From NCBI RefSeq assembly GCF_050003625.1, contig NC_134398.1, positions 99,489,479-99,553,478 on the forward strand: a stretch of 64,000 nt of DNA, written 5' to 3'. This DNA comes from Haematobia irritans. Lineage: Eukaryota > Arthropoda > Insecta > Diptera > Muscidae. The position numbers and the translations under genes are program-made. Below, one piece after another: positions 10,345 through 21,184 of this stretch. How positions within the stretch are numbered: the first letter of the stretch is position 1; every line of letters starts with the position of its first letter. The notes under the pieces are model-generated. The model had not been told where the DNA came from. It did no database searches and saw only the letters and a program-made list of their open reading frames with translations.

Positions 10345-11486
10345 CATTAGCGTAGCTAGACAACTTTCCTAGTGGGGGCTATAGCCCCCCTAGCTTAAAA
10401 TTTATAGACTGAACTAATAGGTTCAATTATTGTTTTATTTCATAAAAATTAATAAAAAAAAATAGACATCAAAATAATATATAATAAAGCAACTAAAAGT
10501 AGTTCCACACTTTTCCCAGCAAAAAAATTGGGATTTGTTTTAAAGGCACAACTTTAAAAGCACTTCCAAAAATGTCCTCACAGAGAAGTTAATTATATTA
10601 ACTACACAGGACGTTTTTTACTTCAGTTTTTTCATATTTTAATGCGTAATTTTTGTTTTCTTTTTTCAAATAGTTTAAAAAAAGAGTAAGAATAAATAAA
10701 TTGGTAAAAATTATTCAAATTTTGCCACAAAAATGCTAAATCCATTATAGAAAAATCGATCATTTTTGAAAATATTCAAACAAATATAAAAATTATTATA
10801 AATTGATGTTTCGTGAAGCTCGAGGTCTTTATAAATATTTATATAATTCTAAAAAAAGGTCGACCAAAAATCAAATAAAAAACGAATAAATAAAAATTAT
10901 TTATTTGGGAAATTATCACACGATTTTTTAATTCACATTCGAAACACTGAATTCGGATCACACCGTAAGAAGTGATGCAAATTTATTGCAACGGCTGTTG
11001 AAACGGTGGACATTCGTTCTATGACGAGTTCCTATTACATTCATCGCTTCTCCGCCAATTTTTCACCACTTCCGGACCCAAAAAGATCATTTTCACTTCT
11101 TTTTTGGCGACGCTTTTTTGCAGCATTGTTAAGATATTAATTTATGAAAGAATAGTTTTAATACCAATAACTATTTTTTAATTAAGATGACAAAACCAGA
11201 CTAAACAACATAATAAAGGAGCTTTAGTTATTCAATTAAACCATAAGTTCAATCACAGCTCTATTTCATAAATATCAGACTTCAAACATTGCCATCGGCA
11301 ACTGCTACCACAACCCAAGTAATTCGATTGTGCACGAAAGTCTTTAGCGGAAGTTTGTGCGGTTGTATATACTTGTTTAATTTTTATAAAAATGTAAAAT
11401 CGTAAATAGGTTTTCAAATTCTGGGGGGGCTAAATTTTTTCTGGGGGGGTCTAAGCCCCCTCCCCAGAGGCCTTCCTACGCTTATG
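10345..11486. mobile_element. hAT-type non-autonomous element with nested MITE and Helitron-like piece
   Basis: The ends CATTAGCGTAG and CTACGCTTATG are inverted with one mismatch, and the element is flanked by the 8-bp target duplication ACTTTGAC (10337-10344 and 11487-11494). Copy B of the host element has a single uninterrupted ACTTTGAC near 23660. Just inside the left end is the palindrome GGGGGCTATAGCCCCC, and the right end has GGGGGGGCTAA-type repeats. It contains a CCCAGCAAAAAA-type MITE (10515-11124) and a Helitron-like end block (11312-11376). No transposase ORF. Confidence 0.88.
10515..11124 (+). mobile_element. CCCAGCAAAAAA-TIR MITE, copy 1
   Basis: It starts CCCAGCAAAAAAATTGGG and ends in the degraded GGCGACGCTTTTTTGCAGC. 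The body (AAGGCACAACTTTAAAAGCAC; AAGAAGTGATGCAAATT; CAACGGCTGTTGAAA) matches the copies at 49465-50029 (inverted) and 50253-50826. Confidence 0.8.
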
Positions 11487-13074
11487 ACTTTGACGAGAAA
11501 GATCTCTGTACTACGCATTACTTCATCGCATCTGTCCACAATTTACTCTAAAAACAATACTCTTAAATGCATATCAGTATAAGAACGATGAAACGTTTAA
11601 CTTAAAATTAGCAAAAACTTCATGAAATGATATCTACCCATTTTTGACGAAAATGTCTATAAATTTAATTGCATGTGAACTAAAAATATTTCATTGAGAA
11701 ATGTTGTACCAACTATTACTAACTATAGGAATTGCCAGTAAGAAATTGCTATCCGCTTTCAAGTTAAATTTTCGTAAAAAAATATTTTCTCATACAAAAA
11801 CTCTTTATAGTAAATTACACTTATTATTTAGAAAGTATTTTACATTTCATAAGTAGTTTTATAGTATGACGAAAGAATTTTTAACTACCAGTTAAGAAAA
11901 TTTTTAAGGAAATTTCCATCGTATTTTGTAGTCTATGAACTAAACGATTGCTACTTAAAATTTGTAAAATTTCCTTTCGAGTAGTTAATTTTCGTTAAAG
12001 ATACGAAAAATGGACTAAAATTCTGGAAAATTCTTGTAATAAATTATTGTAAAAATCTTCTTAAATTTACGAGACACTTTTTTTCTGTGTATATTCTGAG
12101 AATAATTTCAAAAACATCCCATTAATCCATGGATAGGATTCCAATAATGTACCTACTGGATGGTGGTAAGGTTTTCTATAAACGGTATTTTGTCTGTTTA
12201 AATAAAACCAAAATTTCAATTTATTAAAAATAATTATTTTCACTTGAATATTTTTTTGAATATTCTTACTGTTTAATGCTAATTAAGCTGATATCCTTAT
12301 TGGCTCTAGGAAATACTCTTGAAAACCGTAAGTTAAAAATCAATATGAACGATAGAATTTGATAACATTGTTCTTATATCTTGTACAACTTTGCAATTTC
12401 ATATGCTTATAAGACAAATCCGCCCAACAAAAGTTAGCCAAAATCGATGAAATTGGACAATTCAATTGAATATAGCAACTTATGCCACATATATCTTTCA
12501 TATGTATAGAAAACATGGAAATTTAATTTAATTAGTTTAGTCATAATAACATAGAATATTACTCTTTTGAAGAAGCAATTACTAACTACCGACAAGTAAC
12601 TGCATCCAACATACTAATAAAAATATTTCCTTTATTGTATATCATAACCCATAATTTTGTGTAATATAACAATAATTTTTTGAAATAAAATACTGGTGGT
12701 TATAGAAAATTGACTTGTTTTGTACGAAAAATTTCTTAGTTGTATACAGGCTTGTTGTACCATTGATTCCTCAATTTCTCTACTTTTTTGAAAATTATAC
12801 CGACAAACAGTTTATTTCGAACCAATTTCTTAATACAGGTTTTCCAAAAAATTGTTCATTTTTCCAGATAGCAGGAGTATTTTGAATGAGTTTAACTATA
12901 TTCTTCCCACAGTATAGTAATAATGAACTAAAATACGATGCAATACATGAACTAATTTATAAGAAAATCATGAACTTATCTAGAGGAAAAAAATCTTTGG
13001 CGCCAAATCATGGTCATTCTTACTATGGGTTAGTTCATTTTTCATAAAAAATAGTAAACTTTTTTTTCGGTGTA

Positions 13075-14194
13075 TTGAATTTCATTCACTTAGTGACACA
13101 TTTGGTTTCGTGATTATTTTCTAATGATAGTTTGGTGATTATATTGATGTGTTTCTCTGCTTCGGTGAAGCCCACAGTTTCATGTGGCTAGGTGGAAGAT
13201 CACTTGAAGGGAGATTTCGGGTTCCAATATGAAAAAGTGGGTTTGTTATACGCGTAGACAGTCGTGGGCGGTATACCAAAAAGGAAAATCGACAGCATAG
13301 ATCGACGTATCCAGCTCTCAGTGGAAAAACTATGCTCCTTGTCCCTGATGGACGTATCATTTAGTTATTCCGGTAGCTCCCAAGGGATATTCACTTACCA
13401 AGATCGAAGAATATTTTAATGACTTAAAGTGTTGAGTTTTTTTTTCTCTGACCAGGGTACTGGTGCTTAATGAAACCCGTATAATGGAGTTAGCCTTCCC
13501 AGACCCGGTAGAATTAAAGCGTGGCCGTTTTATGAATAAATCGAGTCGTGATAAATCGAGTCGTGCCTACCCAGCAGGTAGGATACGTGGACTGATCACT
13601 AGGGTTTCTCGTGTTTCTCTTTTCTCGCTAGAGATTTTGTGGCCGCCGATTTCGTCAGATTTGACAAGATTGCAAATGCCTCAAGCGTATTTCACAATTA
13701 TTTATTTTTCCACAACTGCACCAGATGTCAGATTCCTAGAACATTTCACTATTATTTAGGAATATTTTCTTCTCAGGAAAAGAGCTTACCAATTAAAAAA
13801 TAAATTATGGAGCTTATATGATAATGAAGCGTTTGATTTACGGGAGAAAATTCAAAAGAAGTTCGGATGTTAACTATTTTCCTTGATTTTAAAATTCGCG
13901 GAGTTGATCTCTTCGAAATCCGTTTAACGAAAAAAGAATGATATCAGGTTGCTTATGCAAAAAGTTAATTTCAGTGAGAATGAAGAATCGGCCAAATGTC
14001 AAAAGCTCGGATAATTGTGTTGGCAATAACTCGGAGCGTTCGATAATTATCGACTAACCAGGTCAGAATAAATACCAAAAAACGTCCACCAGGCGTTAGC
14101 ACCGTTGTATTAACTAGTGATCGTCTAAGCGACGAATTTATTATTGTAGTTTGTTCTTTACATATCAATGGCTTGATCATAATTCGCAATATAT
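13075..14194. other. unassigned stretch with two short ORFs near splice-like signals
   Basis: No family recognised. On the plus strand a 50-codon open stretch runs from 13258 to 13419 (… IDRRIQLSVEKLC … GIFTYQDRRIF, stop). A pyrimidine-rich acceptor-like sequence, TTTTTTTTTCTCTGACCAG, ends near 13456 and is followed by an open frame to the TAG at 13757-13759 (… LNETRIMELAFPDPVELKRG …). The second ORF's opening residues look protein-like, but its latter half is low quality. These could be exon remnants of a host gene or of an unrecognised mobile element. Confidence 0.35.
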
Positions 14195-14210
14195 CTAGTT
14201 ACCGGACTTG

Positions 14211-14555
14211 GGAGCCACCGTGGTGCAATGGTTAGCATGCCCGCCTTGCATACACAAGGTCGTGGGTTCGATTCCTGCTACGACCGAACACCAAAAAGTT
14301 TTTCAGGGGTGGATTATCCCACCTCAGTAATGCTGGTGACATTTCCGAGGGTTTCAAAGCTTCTCTAAGTGGTTTCACTGGAATGTGGAACGCCGTTCGG
14401 ACTCGGCTATAAAAAGGAGGCCCCTTGTCATTGAGCTTAACATGGAATCGGGCAGCACTCAGTGATAAAAGAGAAGTTCACCACTGTGGTATCACAATGG
14501 ACTGAATAGTCTAAGTGAGCCTGATACGTCGGGCTGCCACATAACCTAACCTAAC
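14211..14555 (+). mobile_element. tRNA-headed SINE, full length
   Basis: The 345-bp element is flanked by a 16-bp target duplication, CTAGTTACCGGACTTG (14195-14210 and 14556-14571). The head has pol III promoter boxes: an A box in TGGTGCAATGGTTAGCATG and a B box, GGTTCGATTCC. The body contains CTCGGCTATAAAAAGGAGGC, and the tail ends in TAACCTAACCTAACC. The last ~100 bases (TGGTATCACAATGGACTGAA … GGGCTGCCAC … TAACC repeats) match the 3' end of the LOA-like LINE at 15189-20517. A shorter copy lies at 60209-60422 and decayed ones at about 40795-41033 and 42231-42310. Confidence 0.93.
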
Positions 14556-14875
14556 CTAGTTACCGGACTTGCTGTGAGAATGATTGTAGCTTATCTACAC
14601 TAGCGTATATCATTAAAAAGTGGTTAGCGCATTCACAAATCAATATATAAATTAATTAATATAATGTACCTCTTGGTTGGTGTAGTTCACTCAGCATGGT
14701 TGTAATTTTCGTTTAATTGTTTTGGATGAACAATTTGTAATTATTTCTTTAGTCGAGAAACAATTTAAATGTTGAAGACAAAATTAGGAACACCTATTCT
14801 TGTCAAAGAAAATACCTAATTTGAATGGAAATCCTTAAAGAAAATTTAATTTGGATATTTCCTTACAAGTGTAGC

Positions 14876-15188
<313 letters not shown>

Positions 15189-15286
15189 AACCGTCGAACG
15201 GAACGGACGTGTTTTTTAATAGCGGATAAAATCATCGTAATAAGTACCTACTACGAATTTCAAGTGTGGTGGGATATTAGGCCACC

Positions 15287-16513
15287 ATGCAGAGAAATTC
15301 AAAGACATCCACTGGGTTGCTAACTTCAGGGCCCAGTGGACGGGTATCGACTGGAGTTATAAATTTGGGCAATGACCAAGAGTTAGGCCCAATTAGTCGA
15401 CCTGTAGACGGGTCGGCAGGTGGCGACAATTTGACAAGTCGAACCTTTTCCAAGGTAACGGCATCAAAAGGAGGTAATCCCTCACGAAAGAGATTCAAGG
15501 AACGCAGAAATGCTTTGTTTATCCTAAAGAAATTAGGATCAGTCGACCCAAGCACGTTGTCGGCTAAACAAAGCGATTCCTTAAAATGGGCTCAAGGAAT
15601 TCTTGAGGCTGGAAAAAGGGAACGATCACCGGATGAGCTGCCATCCTCCAAAAGGGATCAACGATCGTTTGCCTCAGTTGCTAAAGACAGCCTTGTGATG
15701 GCTATCATAAATAAAGGAGCATTGGACGGTATGGTTCCAAAGCAAAAATGGGGGGAAATTGAGAATGCTTTGTCTGGCGTCTACTCACAGGTGCTGGAAA
15801 AGTTTCCCGGCCCAGATCCTCAACACCAAGAGGCTGGTTGGTATCAAGGACGATTTAAGCTACTCGCATTTGAGGACCAGAGGTCTATAGAATGTTTTAA
15901 AGCTGCTCTGATACTAATTGGTGAAGTTTGGGAAGGAGCTGCTCTAGAGTTAGTCGAGAAGAAAGACATACCGGCTAGACCAAGAGCACATGCGTGGATA
16001 CCTGCAAACCCTCCTGACCCTGAATCTATTTTAAATAGACTGAAACAATGCAATCCAGATCTTCCAACAGCTGATTGGAAGGTTGGCCGTTTGGATGAAG
16101 TGGATGGGCCAAGACGGCATGCAGTGTTTATATTGAACACTCAGTCTTTGCCACATCTAGCAAAGTCTCAGGGCCGTGTATGTTATGGCTTTCATTATAT
16201 CCAAATGAAGGTGTATAAAAACGATCAGCTAAAGGATTCAGATATGGACAAGCCTATGTCTGAATCAGAAGTAAGCGGATCTTTTTGCGAAGTCGAGGGA
16301 GATAACAAAGTTGAAGACATGGATAGATACCGTATGCGTGAGGAGGCTTCTACTGCCTCAGAACTCACCAAAGTTGAACCTATGGTTATTGTGAGAGTCA
16401 CCGATATCTCTGAAGAGGACATTCTTGATGACTCGATTGAAGCGGCTGATGTGACAGTTTTTGAAAATCTCGATGGTCCTACGGATCCTCCAGATAAATC
16501 TTCATCATTGTAA
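15287..16513 (+). CDS. LOA-like LINE ORF1 protein (DUF4780-type)
   Basis: 408 residues, intact, with a good Kozak context (GCCACCATG). It is thought to bind RNA and chaperone the LINE transcript. The N-terminal 110 residues are basic and Ser/Gly-rich (RKRFKERRNA). Residues ~125-310 form the conserved block (RSFASVAKDSLVMAIINKGA; GVYSQVLEKFPGP; GWYQGRFKLLAFEDQRSIEC; RAHAWIPANPP; WKVGRLDEV), which I recognise as the DUF4780-like region found in ORF1 of insect LINEs. The C-terminal ~90 residues are acidic (SEVSGSFCEVEGDNKVED). There is no CCHC knuckle. A decayed paralogue is at 43430-43830. It ends just upstream of the ORF2 endonuclease. Confidence 0.8.
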   Translation: MQRNSKTSTGLLTSGPSGRVSTGVINLGNDQELGPISRPVDGSAGGDNLTSRTFSKVTASKGGNPSRKRFKERRNALFILKKLGSVDPSTLSAKQSDSLKWAQGILEAGKRERSPDELPSSKRDQRSFASVAKDSLVMAIINKGALDGMVPKQKWGEIENALSGVYSQVLEKFPGPDPQHQEAGWYQGRFKLLAFEDQRSIECFKAALILIGEVWEGAALELVEKKDIPARPRAHAWIPANPPDPESILNRLKQCNPDLPTADWKVGRLDEVDGPRRHAVFILNTQSLPHLAKSQGRVCYGFHYIQMKVYKNDQLKDSDMDKPMSESEVSGSFCEVEGDNKVEDMDRYRMREEASTASELTKVEPMVIVRVTDISEEDILDDSIEAADVTVFENLDGPTDPPDKSSSL

Positions 16514-19240
16514 GGCTGCATGTGCTGCCTTAAAAGTTCTCCTGATGAAAGGGGACATAGACATAGTTCTTATTCAAGAACCATATGTTTATAGAAACAA
16601 AGTATGAGAATTAAGTACTCCGGGGTTCAAACTATTGCAGTATACTGGTAATGATGTAATTCGAGCCTGTATAATTGCTAAAAACGAGCTTAACTTGTTT
16701 CTGCTTCCTTCAATGTGCAATGCAGACACTGTCGTTGCCAATTTAGAAATAGCCAAATGCAAATATTGGGTATCTTCGGTCTATATGGGACATGGCAGGG
16801 AGATGCCTCCATGTGCCGTTAAGACCTTAGTTGAGGAGTCACTGAAAGCAAAGACGAAACTCATTATGGGATGCGATGCGAATGCGCATCATAGTATATT
16901 GGGAAGTAGTGATACTAATGCAAGGGGAGAGTCGCTAATAGAGTTTATTTTGCGTACTAATCTGGTAGTTTGCAACAAGGGAGATGCCCCAACCTTTGTC
17001 ACTAAAAACAGGCAAGAGGTTTTGGACATCACCTGAACTGAATGAAATGAAACATCGGAGGGCAATTGGACAACGTCCAGTGAGGAGACGCTGGAGGTAC
17101 TATTGGACACACATTTTCCCGGAAATCAGACGGTTGAACCATGCACTGGCGGCGCCACTGTCTAGAATAAAATGGGCGTTAAATAGCTTTGGATCATTCA
17201 AATTCCCCGGACCTGATGGAATTACTCCGGCGGAGTTAAAAGCGGTGGCTGACAGAATTACCCCCTGGTTGTCGGCGATATATATAGGATGTATCAACTT
17301 AGCATATATTCCCCGAAAGTGGAGAGAATCAAAAGTCGTTTTCATACCTAAAGCGGGAAAAGCCTCTCACTCGAATGCGAAGGATTTCCGACCAATCAGC
17401 TTATCATCATTCCTACTTAAGACTCTGGAGAGGATGATAGATATTTATCTTAGAACTTGCGTCGATTCAAAGGCAGGTCTACTGAGACCGCATTACATGA
17501 ACTAGCCAGCTTTATTGAAAGCTCACTATCTGTCAAAGAATACACAATCGTGGCATTTCTAGACATCGAAGGGGCGTTCAATAACGTCCATCCGAGCTCG
17601 ATATTAAATGGACTGACAACTCTGAATGTTGATCCAGGTATACTTAGGCTGTTAGACGAACTTCTAAGGAAGAGACGCATTTCAGCCACACTAGGACAAG
17701 CAAACATACAAAGTTATGTGAACAGAGGCACTCCCCAAGGAGGAGTTCTATCACCTCTTCTTTGGAATGTTGCTATAAACGACCTTCTGGTTTCCCTAGA
17801 AAAAGAAAGGATACAAGTGGTGGCATACGCAGATGATGTGGCGCTAGCAGTCAGGGGAAAATTCCCATCCACAATCAGAGATATTATACAGAGAGCCCTC
17901 CGGATGACTGAGAAACGGGCGAAAGACAATGGTCTAGGGGTAAATTCTGCAAAGACAGAACTGGCCATGTACTGCAAAGATCGCAAAACTCCAATGGTTA
18001 GGCCCATTTCCTTATGGAGTATTGAAATTCCCTGTGGTGAGTGTGCAAAATACCTTGGCGTTATTTTGGACAGGAAGCTGAACTTTAAGCTTAATATTGA
18101 AGAAAGGGCGAGGAAAGCAACGGTAGTTTTATACTCGTACAAAAAGGCAATAGGGAAAAAGTTGGGACTAAAACCAAAAATTGTACATTGGCAATACACG
18201 GCAGTGGTTAGACCTATAATGCTATATGGTGTTGTAGTCTGGTGGCCGGCACTTCACCAGCCGACAAGTTTAGACAAAGTTCAGCGTATGGCGTGCTTGT
18301 GTATCTCAGGTACATTCAGCAAGACAGGAACAAACTCCCTTAATGTCATACTGCATCTATTGCCTTTAGACATTTTGGCCAAACAGTCAGCTGCAACAAC
18401 GGCTGTGCGGTTGCGCGAGCTATCGCTGTGGCCGGAAAAAAGTTACGGTCACAGTTCGGTCCTCAAGATAATGCCAGATGTGCCTAACGTAATGGATTAC
18501 ACTTTGGCGAGTCCACTTTTCGACAAAAAGTTTGAGACTCTAATTCCCAACAGTGAGGCGTGGTGTACCCGGACCCCGGGGAATAAAAGATATATAGATT
18601 TCTACACTGATGGCTCCAAATTGGATGGCCAAGTGGGTTTCGGAGTATATTCTAAAGATTTGGAACTTCGAATAGCGAAAAAATTACCTGATCACTGTAG
18701 TATTTTTCAGGCTGAAATATTAGCAATAAGAGAAGTGGTGAATTGGCTGAGAAGTAATGTTCCAAAAAATGTGGGCATTAATATATACTCAGACAGTCAA
18801 CCTGCAATAAAATCCTTGGACTCTGTGTTCCTCAACTCGAAAACGGCCATCGACTGCCGCTAATCTCTCAATGAGATGGCTGAGCAGCACAATATTCACC
18901 TAATATGGGTGCCTGGCCACAGGAACATACCAGGGAACTGCGAAGCAGATGAGCTAGCAAGGCTAGGAACTACCTTACATATTCCAGGGGAACTAGAATC
19001 TGTTGGTGTGCCTCTGGCTACCTGCAAGCTCTTACTGCGTGAGAAGGCTGTCATGATGGCAAATGTTCGATGGGAGAATTGTAAGGGTTGTAACGACACC
19101 AAGCAAATATGGCCCCATTTAAACATAAACCGCACACTAGATATGCTAGTGTTCTCGAGACGCCAGATATCACTCCTGATATCTGCTATAACGGGTCGCT
19201 GCCTGATAGGCGATTTTGCAAACACTATTGGTGCGAAATA

Positions 19241-20175
19241 AAGGGTGATTCTTTTGAGGTTAGGATTTTCATGCATTAGTATTTGACAGATCACGTGGGA
19301 TTTCAGACATGGTGTCAAAGAGAAAGATGCTCAGTATGCTTTGACATTTCATCATGAATGGACTTACTAACGAGCCACAACGTCGAATTTTCAGTGAATG
19401 GGCCCTAGAAAAGTTGGCAGAAAATCCGCTTTTTTATCGACAAATTTTGTTCAGCGATGAGGCTCATTTCTGGTTGAATGGCTACGTAAATAAGCAAAAT
19501 TGCCGCATTTGGAGTGAAGAGCAACCAGAAGCCGTTCAAGAACTGCCCATGCATCCCGAAAAATGCACTGTTTGGTGTGGTTTGTACGCTGGTGGAATCA
19601 TTGGACCGTATTTTTTCAAAGATGCTGTTGGACGCAACGTTACGGTGAATGGCGATCGCTATCGTTCGATGCTAACAAACTTTTTGTTGCCAAAAATGGA
19701 AGAACTGAACTTGGTTGACATGTGGTTTCAACAAGATGGCGCTACATGCCACACAGCTCGCGATTCTATGGCCATTTTGAGGGAAAACTTCGGAGAACAA
19801 TTCATCTCAAGAAATGGACCGGTAAGTTGGCCACCAAGATCATGCGATTTGACGCCTTTAGACTATTTTTTGTGGGGCTACGTCAAGTCTAAAGTCTACA
19901 GAAATAAGCCAGCAACTATTCCAGCTTTGGAAGACAACATTTCCGAAGAAATTCGGGCTATTCCGGCCGAAATGCTCGAAAAAGTTGCCCAAAATTGGAC
20001 TTTCCGAATGGACCACCTAAGACGCAGCCGCGGTCAACATTTAAATGAAATTATCTTCAAAAAGTAAATGTCATGGACCAATCTAACGTTTCAAATAAAG
20101 AACCGATGAGATTTTGCAAATTTTATGCGTTTTTTTTTTAAAAAAAAGTTATCAAGCTCTTAACAAATCACCCTT
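19241..20175 (+). mobile_element. Tc1/mariner-type transposon, copy 2, complete ends
   Basis: The 935-bp element has ends AAGGGTGATT … AATCACCCTT flanked by duplicated TA (19239-19240 and 20176-20177). It sits in the LOA ORF2, splitting GGT GCG AAA TAT AAT GAC. Restoring a single TA gives the uninterrupted reading seen in relic LINE copies at about 39199 (AAAGTATAATGAC) and 44135 (AAGTGTAATGATTAC). Confidence 0.96.
19354..20067 (+). CDS. mariner transposase lacking its DNA-binding domain
   Basis: An intact 237-residue ORF. It begins MNGLTNEPQRRIFSEWALEK, so the first seven residues, which resemble the normal start of the family's transposases, join directly to the region just before the catalytic core. 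The ~100-residue helix-turn-helix part is missing. All three catalytic aspartates are present (FSDEAHF, QQDGATCH, LTPLDYF; DD41D spacing by my count). It may be a catalytically competent but end-blind protein, a dominant-negative, or simply a passenger. Full-length relatives are ~340 residues. The protein is identical to copy 1 over the last 217 residues. Confidence 0.85.
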   Translation: MNGLTNEPQRRIFSEWALEKLAENPLFYRQILFSDEAHFWLNGYVNKQNCRIWSEEQPEAVQELPMHPEKCTVWCGLYAGGIIGPYFFKDAVGRNVTVNGDRYRSMLTNFLLPKMEELNLVDMWFQQDGATCHTARDSMAILRENFGEQFISRNGPVSWPPRSCDLTPLDYFLWGYVKSKVYRNKPATIPALEDNISEEIRAIPAEMLEKVAQNWTFRMDHLRRSRGQHLNEIIFKK

Positions 20176-20517
20176 TATAATGACTATTGTATGAGCTGTC
20201 ATGATGCGGAGGAAAAGGAATCAATAAAACACCTCTTGTGTGAGTGTCCTGCATTTTGTGTAAGGCGTAAGCAAATTTTAGGGGCATATAGCTTCAGATT
20301 ACTAGCGGACCTGGAAAACGTTAACTTAAGCAGTCTGCTAATGTTTTTGGAACAATCTGGTTGGTTCAACAGAAGAAAATAATCGAGAAGGTTCAACGGT
20401 TAAAACTAGAAGTGCCCATATGTAATAGGTACTTTTAGTTAATGTGGTATCACAATGGACTGAATAGTCTAAGTGAGCCTGAATCTTAATCGGGCTGCCA
20501 CTTTAACCTAACCTAAC

Positions 20518-21183
20518 CATCATTCGGTATGCGGGACAGAGCATCGGGGACAATGTGATCCCTACCCTTCCTGTGGCTAATAGTGAATCGGTATGGTTGC
20601 AATTTGAAGACCCATCTTGCAAGCCTTCCGCTAAGATCCGGCTGCCTCATGAGCCACAATAAACTTGAGTGGTCTATAACAACCTCAAATTCTTGGAGCT
20701 CCAAGTAGCACCTAAATTTCTTTATGGCCTCCAGAGCAGGTAAACACTCACGCTCCGTAACGCTATAATTACGTTGCGCGGGATTTAGCTTTTTGCTCAT
20801 AAAGGCCACAGGCTTCTCATTGCCCTCATTATCCTGCTGAATCAGCACAGCACCTACACCGAAGTCGCTGGCGTCACAATGCAAAAAAAACTTCTTGGAA
20901 AAATAAGGGTTGTTCAACACGGAGGCCGACGTGAGAAGCGCTTTGACCCGTTCGAAAGCTTGCTGTGCCTCATCAGTCCATTGAAATTTATGCTTGTTCG
21001 ACAATACCTCTGTGATGGGGAATGTCTCAGCAGAATAAATCGGCGATACCAACCACAAATTCCAAGAAAGCCCCGAACTTGTTTAATATTTCTTGGTACC
21101 GGCCAATTTGTAATGGCGGAGACTTTCTCCGGGTCGGTCGTAATCCCTTCGTCCCCAATAATATAACCAAGATAGTTTGTCCT
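20518..21183 (-). pseudogene. Ty3/gypsy reverse transcriptase C-end and RNase H fragment
   Basis: Minus-strand order: RT thumb (NYLGYIIGDEGITTDPEKV … VRGFLGICGWYRRFI), a frameshift near 21020, then RNase H (FFLHCDASDFGVGAVLIQQD; KPVAFMSKKLNPAQRNYSVT; ERECLPALEAIKKFRCYLE; VVIDHSSLLWLMRQPDLSGR) and DALSRIPND. The LOA-like LINE inserted right after this; the continuation is at 15084-15188. The 5' side is cut at 21183 by copy B of the long-TIR element, which lies next to a TA (21183-21184). YMDD-bearing RT palm is absent. Confidence 0.9.
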
Positions 21184-21184
21184 A

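Larger units (their letters stand above)
7865..13072. mobile_element. long-TIR DNA element, copy A (5.2 kb, carries two hAT insertions)
   Basis: The left end CACTGAAAAAACAGTGAACC... and right end ...TTCGGTG are inverted over about 70 bases, with shared inner blocks AAAATGAACTAA and GACCATGATTTAG. TA dinucleotides flank both ends (7863-7864, 13073-13074), as for Tc1/mariner-like insertion. A second copy, truncated on the right, lies at 21185-24109, and a 0.5-kb relative at 46764-47279. No transposase was recognised, so it is non-autonomous. Removing the two nested hAT-type insertions leaves about 3.5 kb. The 78-residue open stretch at 9962-10198 is a low-complexity Lys/Asn/Thr product and not a gene. 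Confidence 0.85.
16514..20382 (+). pseudogene. LOA-like LINE ORF2 (endonuclease, RT, RNase H), broken and split by mariner
   Basis: The apurinic-type endonuclease starts with DIDIVLIQEPYVYR (about 16556) and includes MGCDANAHHS and ending RQEVLDI (about 17030). Its C-terminal half is deleted. Reverse transcriptase runs from about 17190 (FPGPDGITPAELKAV; DFRPISLSSFLLKTLER), through a frameshift near 17470, to AFLDIEGAFNNV, NRGTPQGGVLSPLLWNVAIND and the active-site YADD at about 17825. RNase H starts at DFYTDGSKLDG (about 18598) and ends WVPGHRNIPGNCEADELA. A single stop (CGC TAA TCT) interrupts it at about 18862 with the frame unchanged afterwards. The C-terminal cysteine/histidine cluster continues on the far side of the mariner (CMSCHDAEEKESIKHLLCEC, 20188-20250) and ends at 20382. 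Confidence 0.88.
15189..20517 (+). mobile_element. LOA-like non-LTR retrotransposon inserted in a gypsy element
   Basis: The element is bounded by the 7-bp target duplication CATCATT (15182-15188 and 20518-20524), and the same gypsy reading frame is recovered across the junction. It has a short 5' leader, an ORF1, an ORF2 with endonuclease, reverse transcriptase and RNase H, and a 3' end with TAACC repeats. ORF2 is damaged by a stop at about 16603, an internal deletion near 17030, a frameshift near 17470 and a stop at about 18862. It is also split by mariner copy 2. The RNase H domain and the ORF1 type support placement near the LOA clade; that clade call is from memory of family features. 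Confidence 0.88.

Noticed and set aside
14211..14285. tRNA gene
   Set aside because: A and B boxes are present but the acceptor stem does not pair, and the sequence is the head of a SINE with target duplications. The same applies to the modules at 47651-47777 and 55626-55883.
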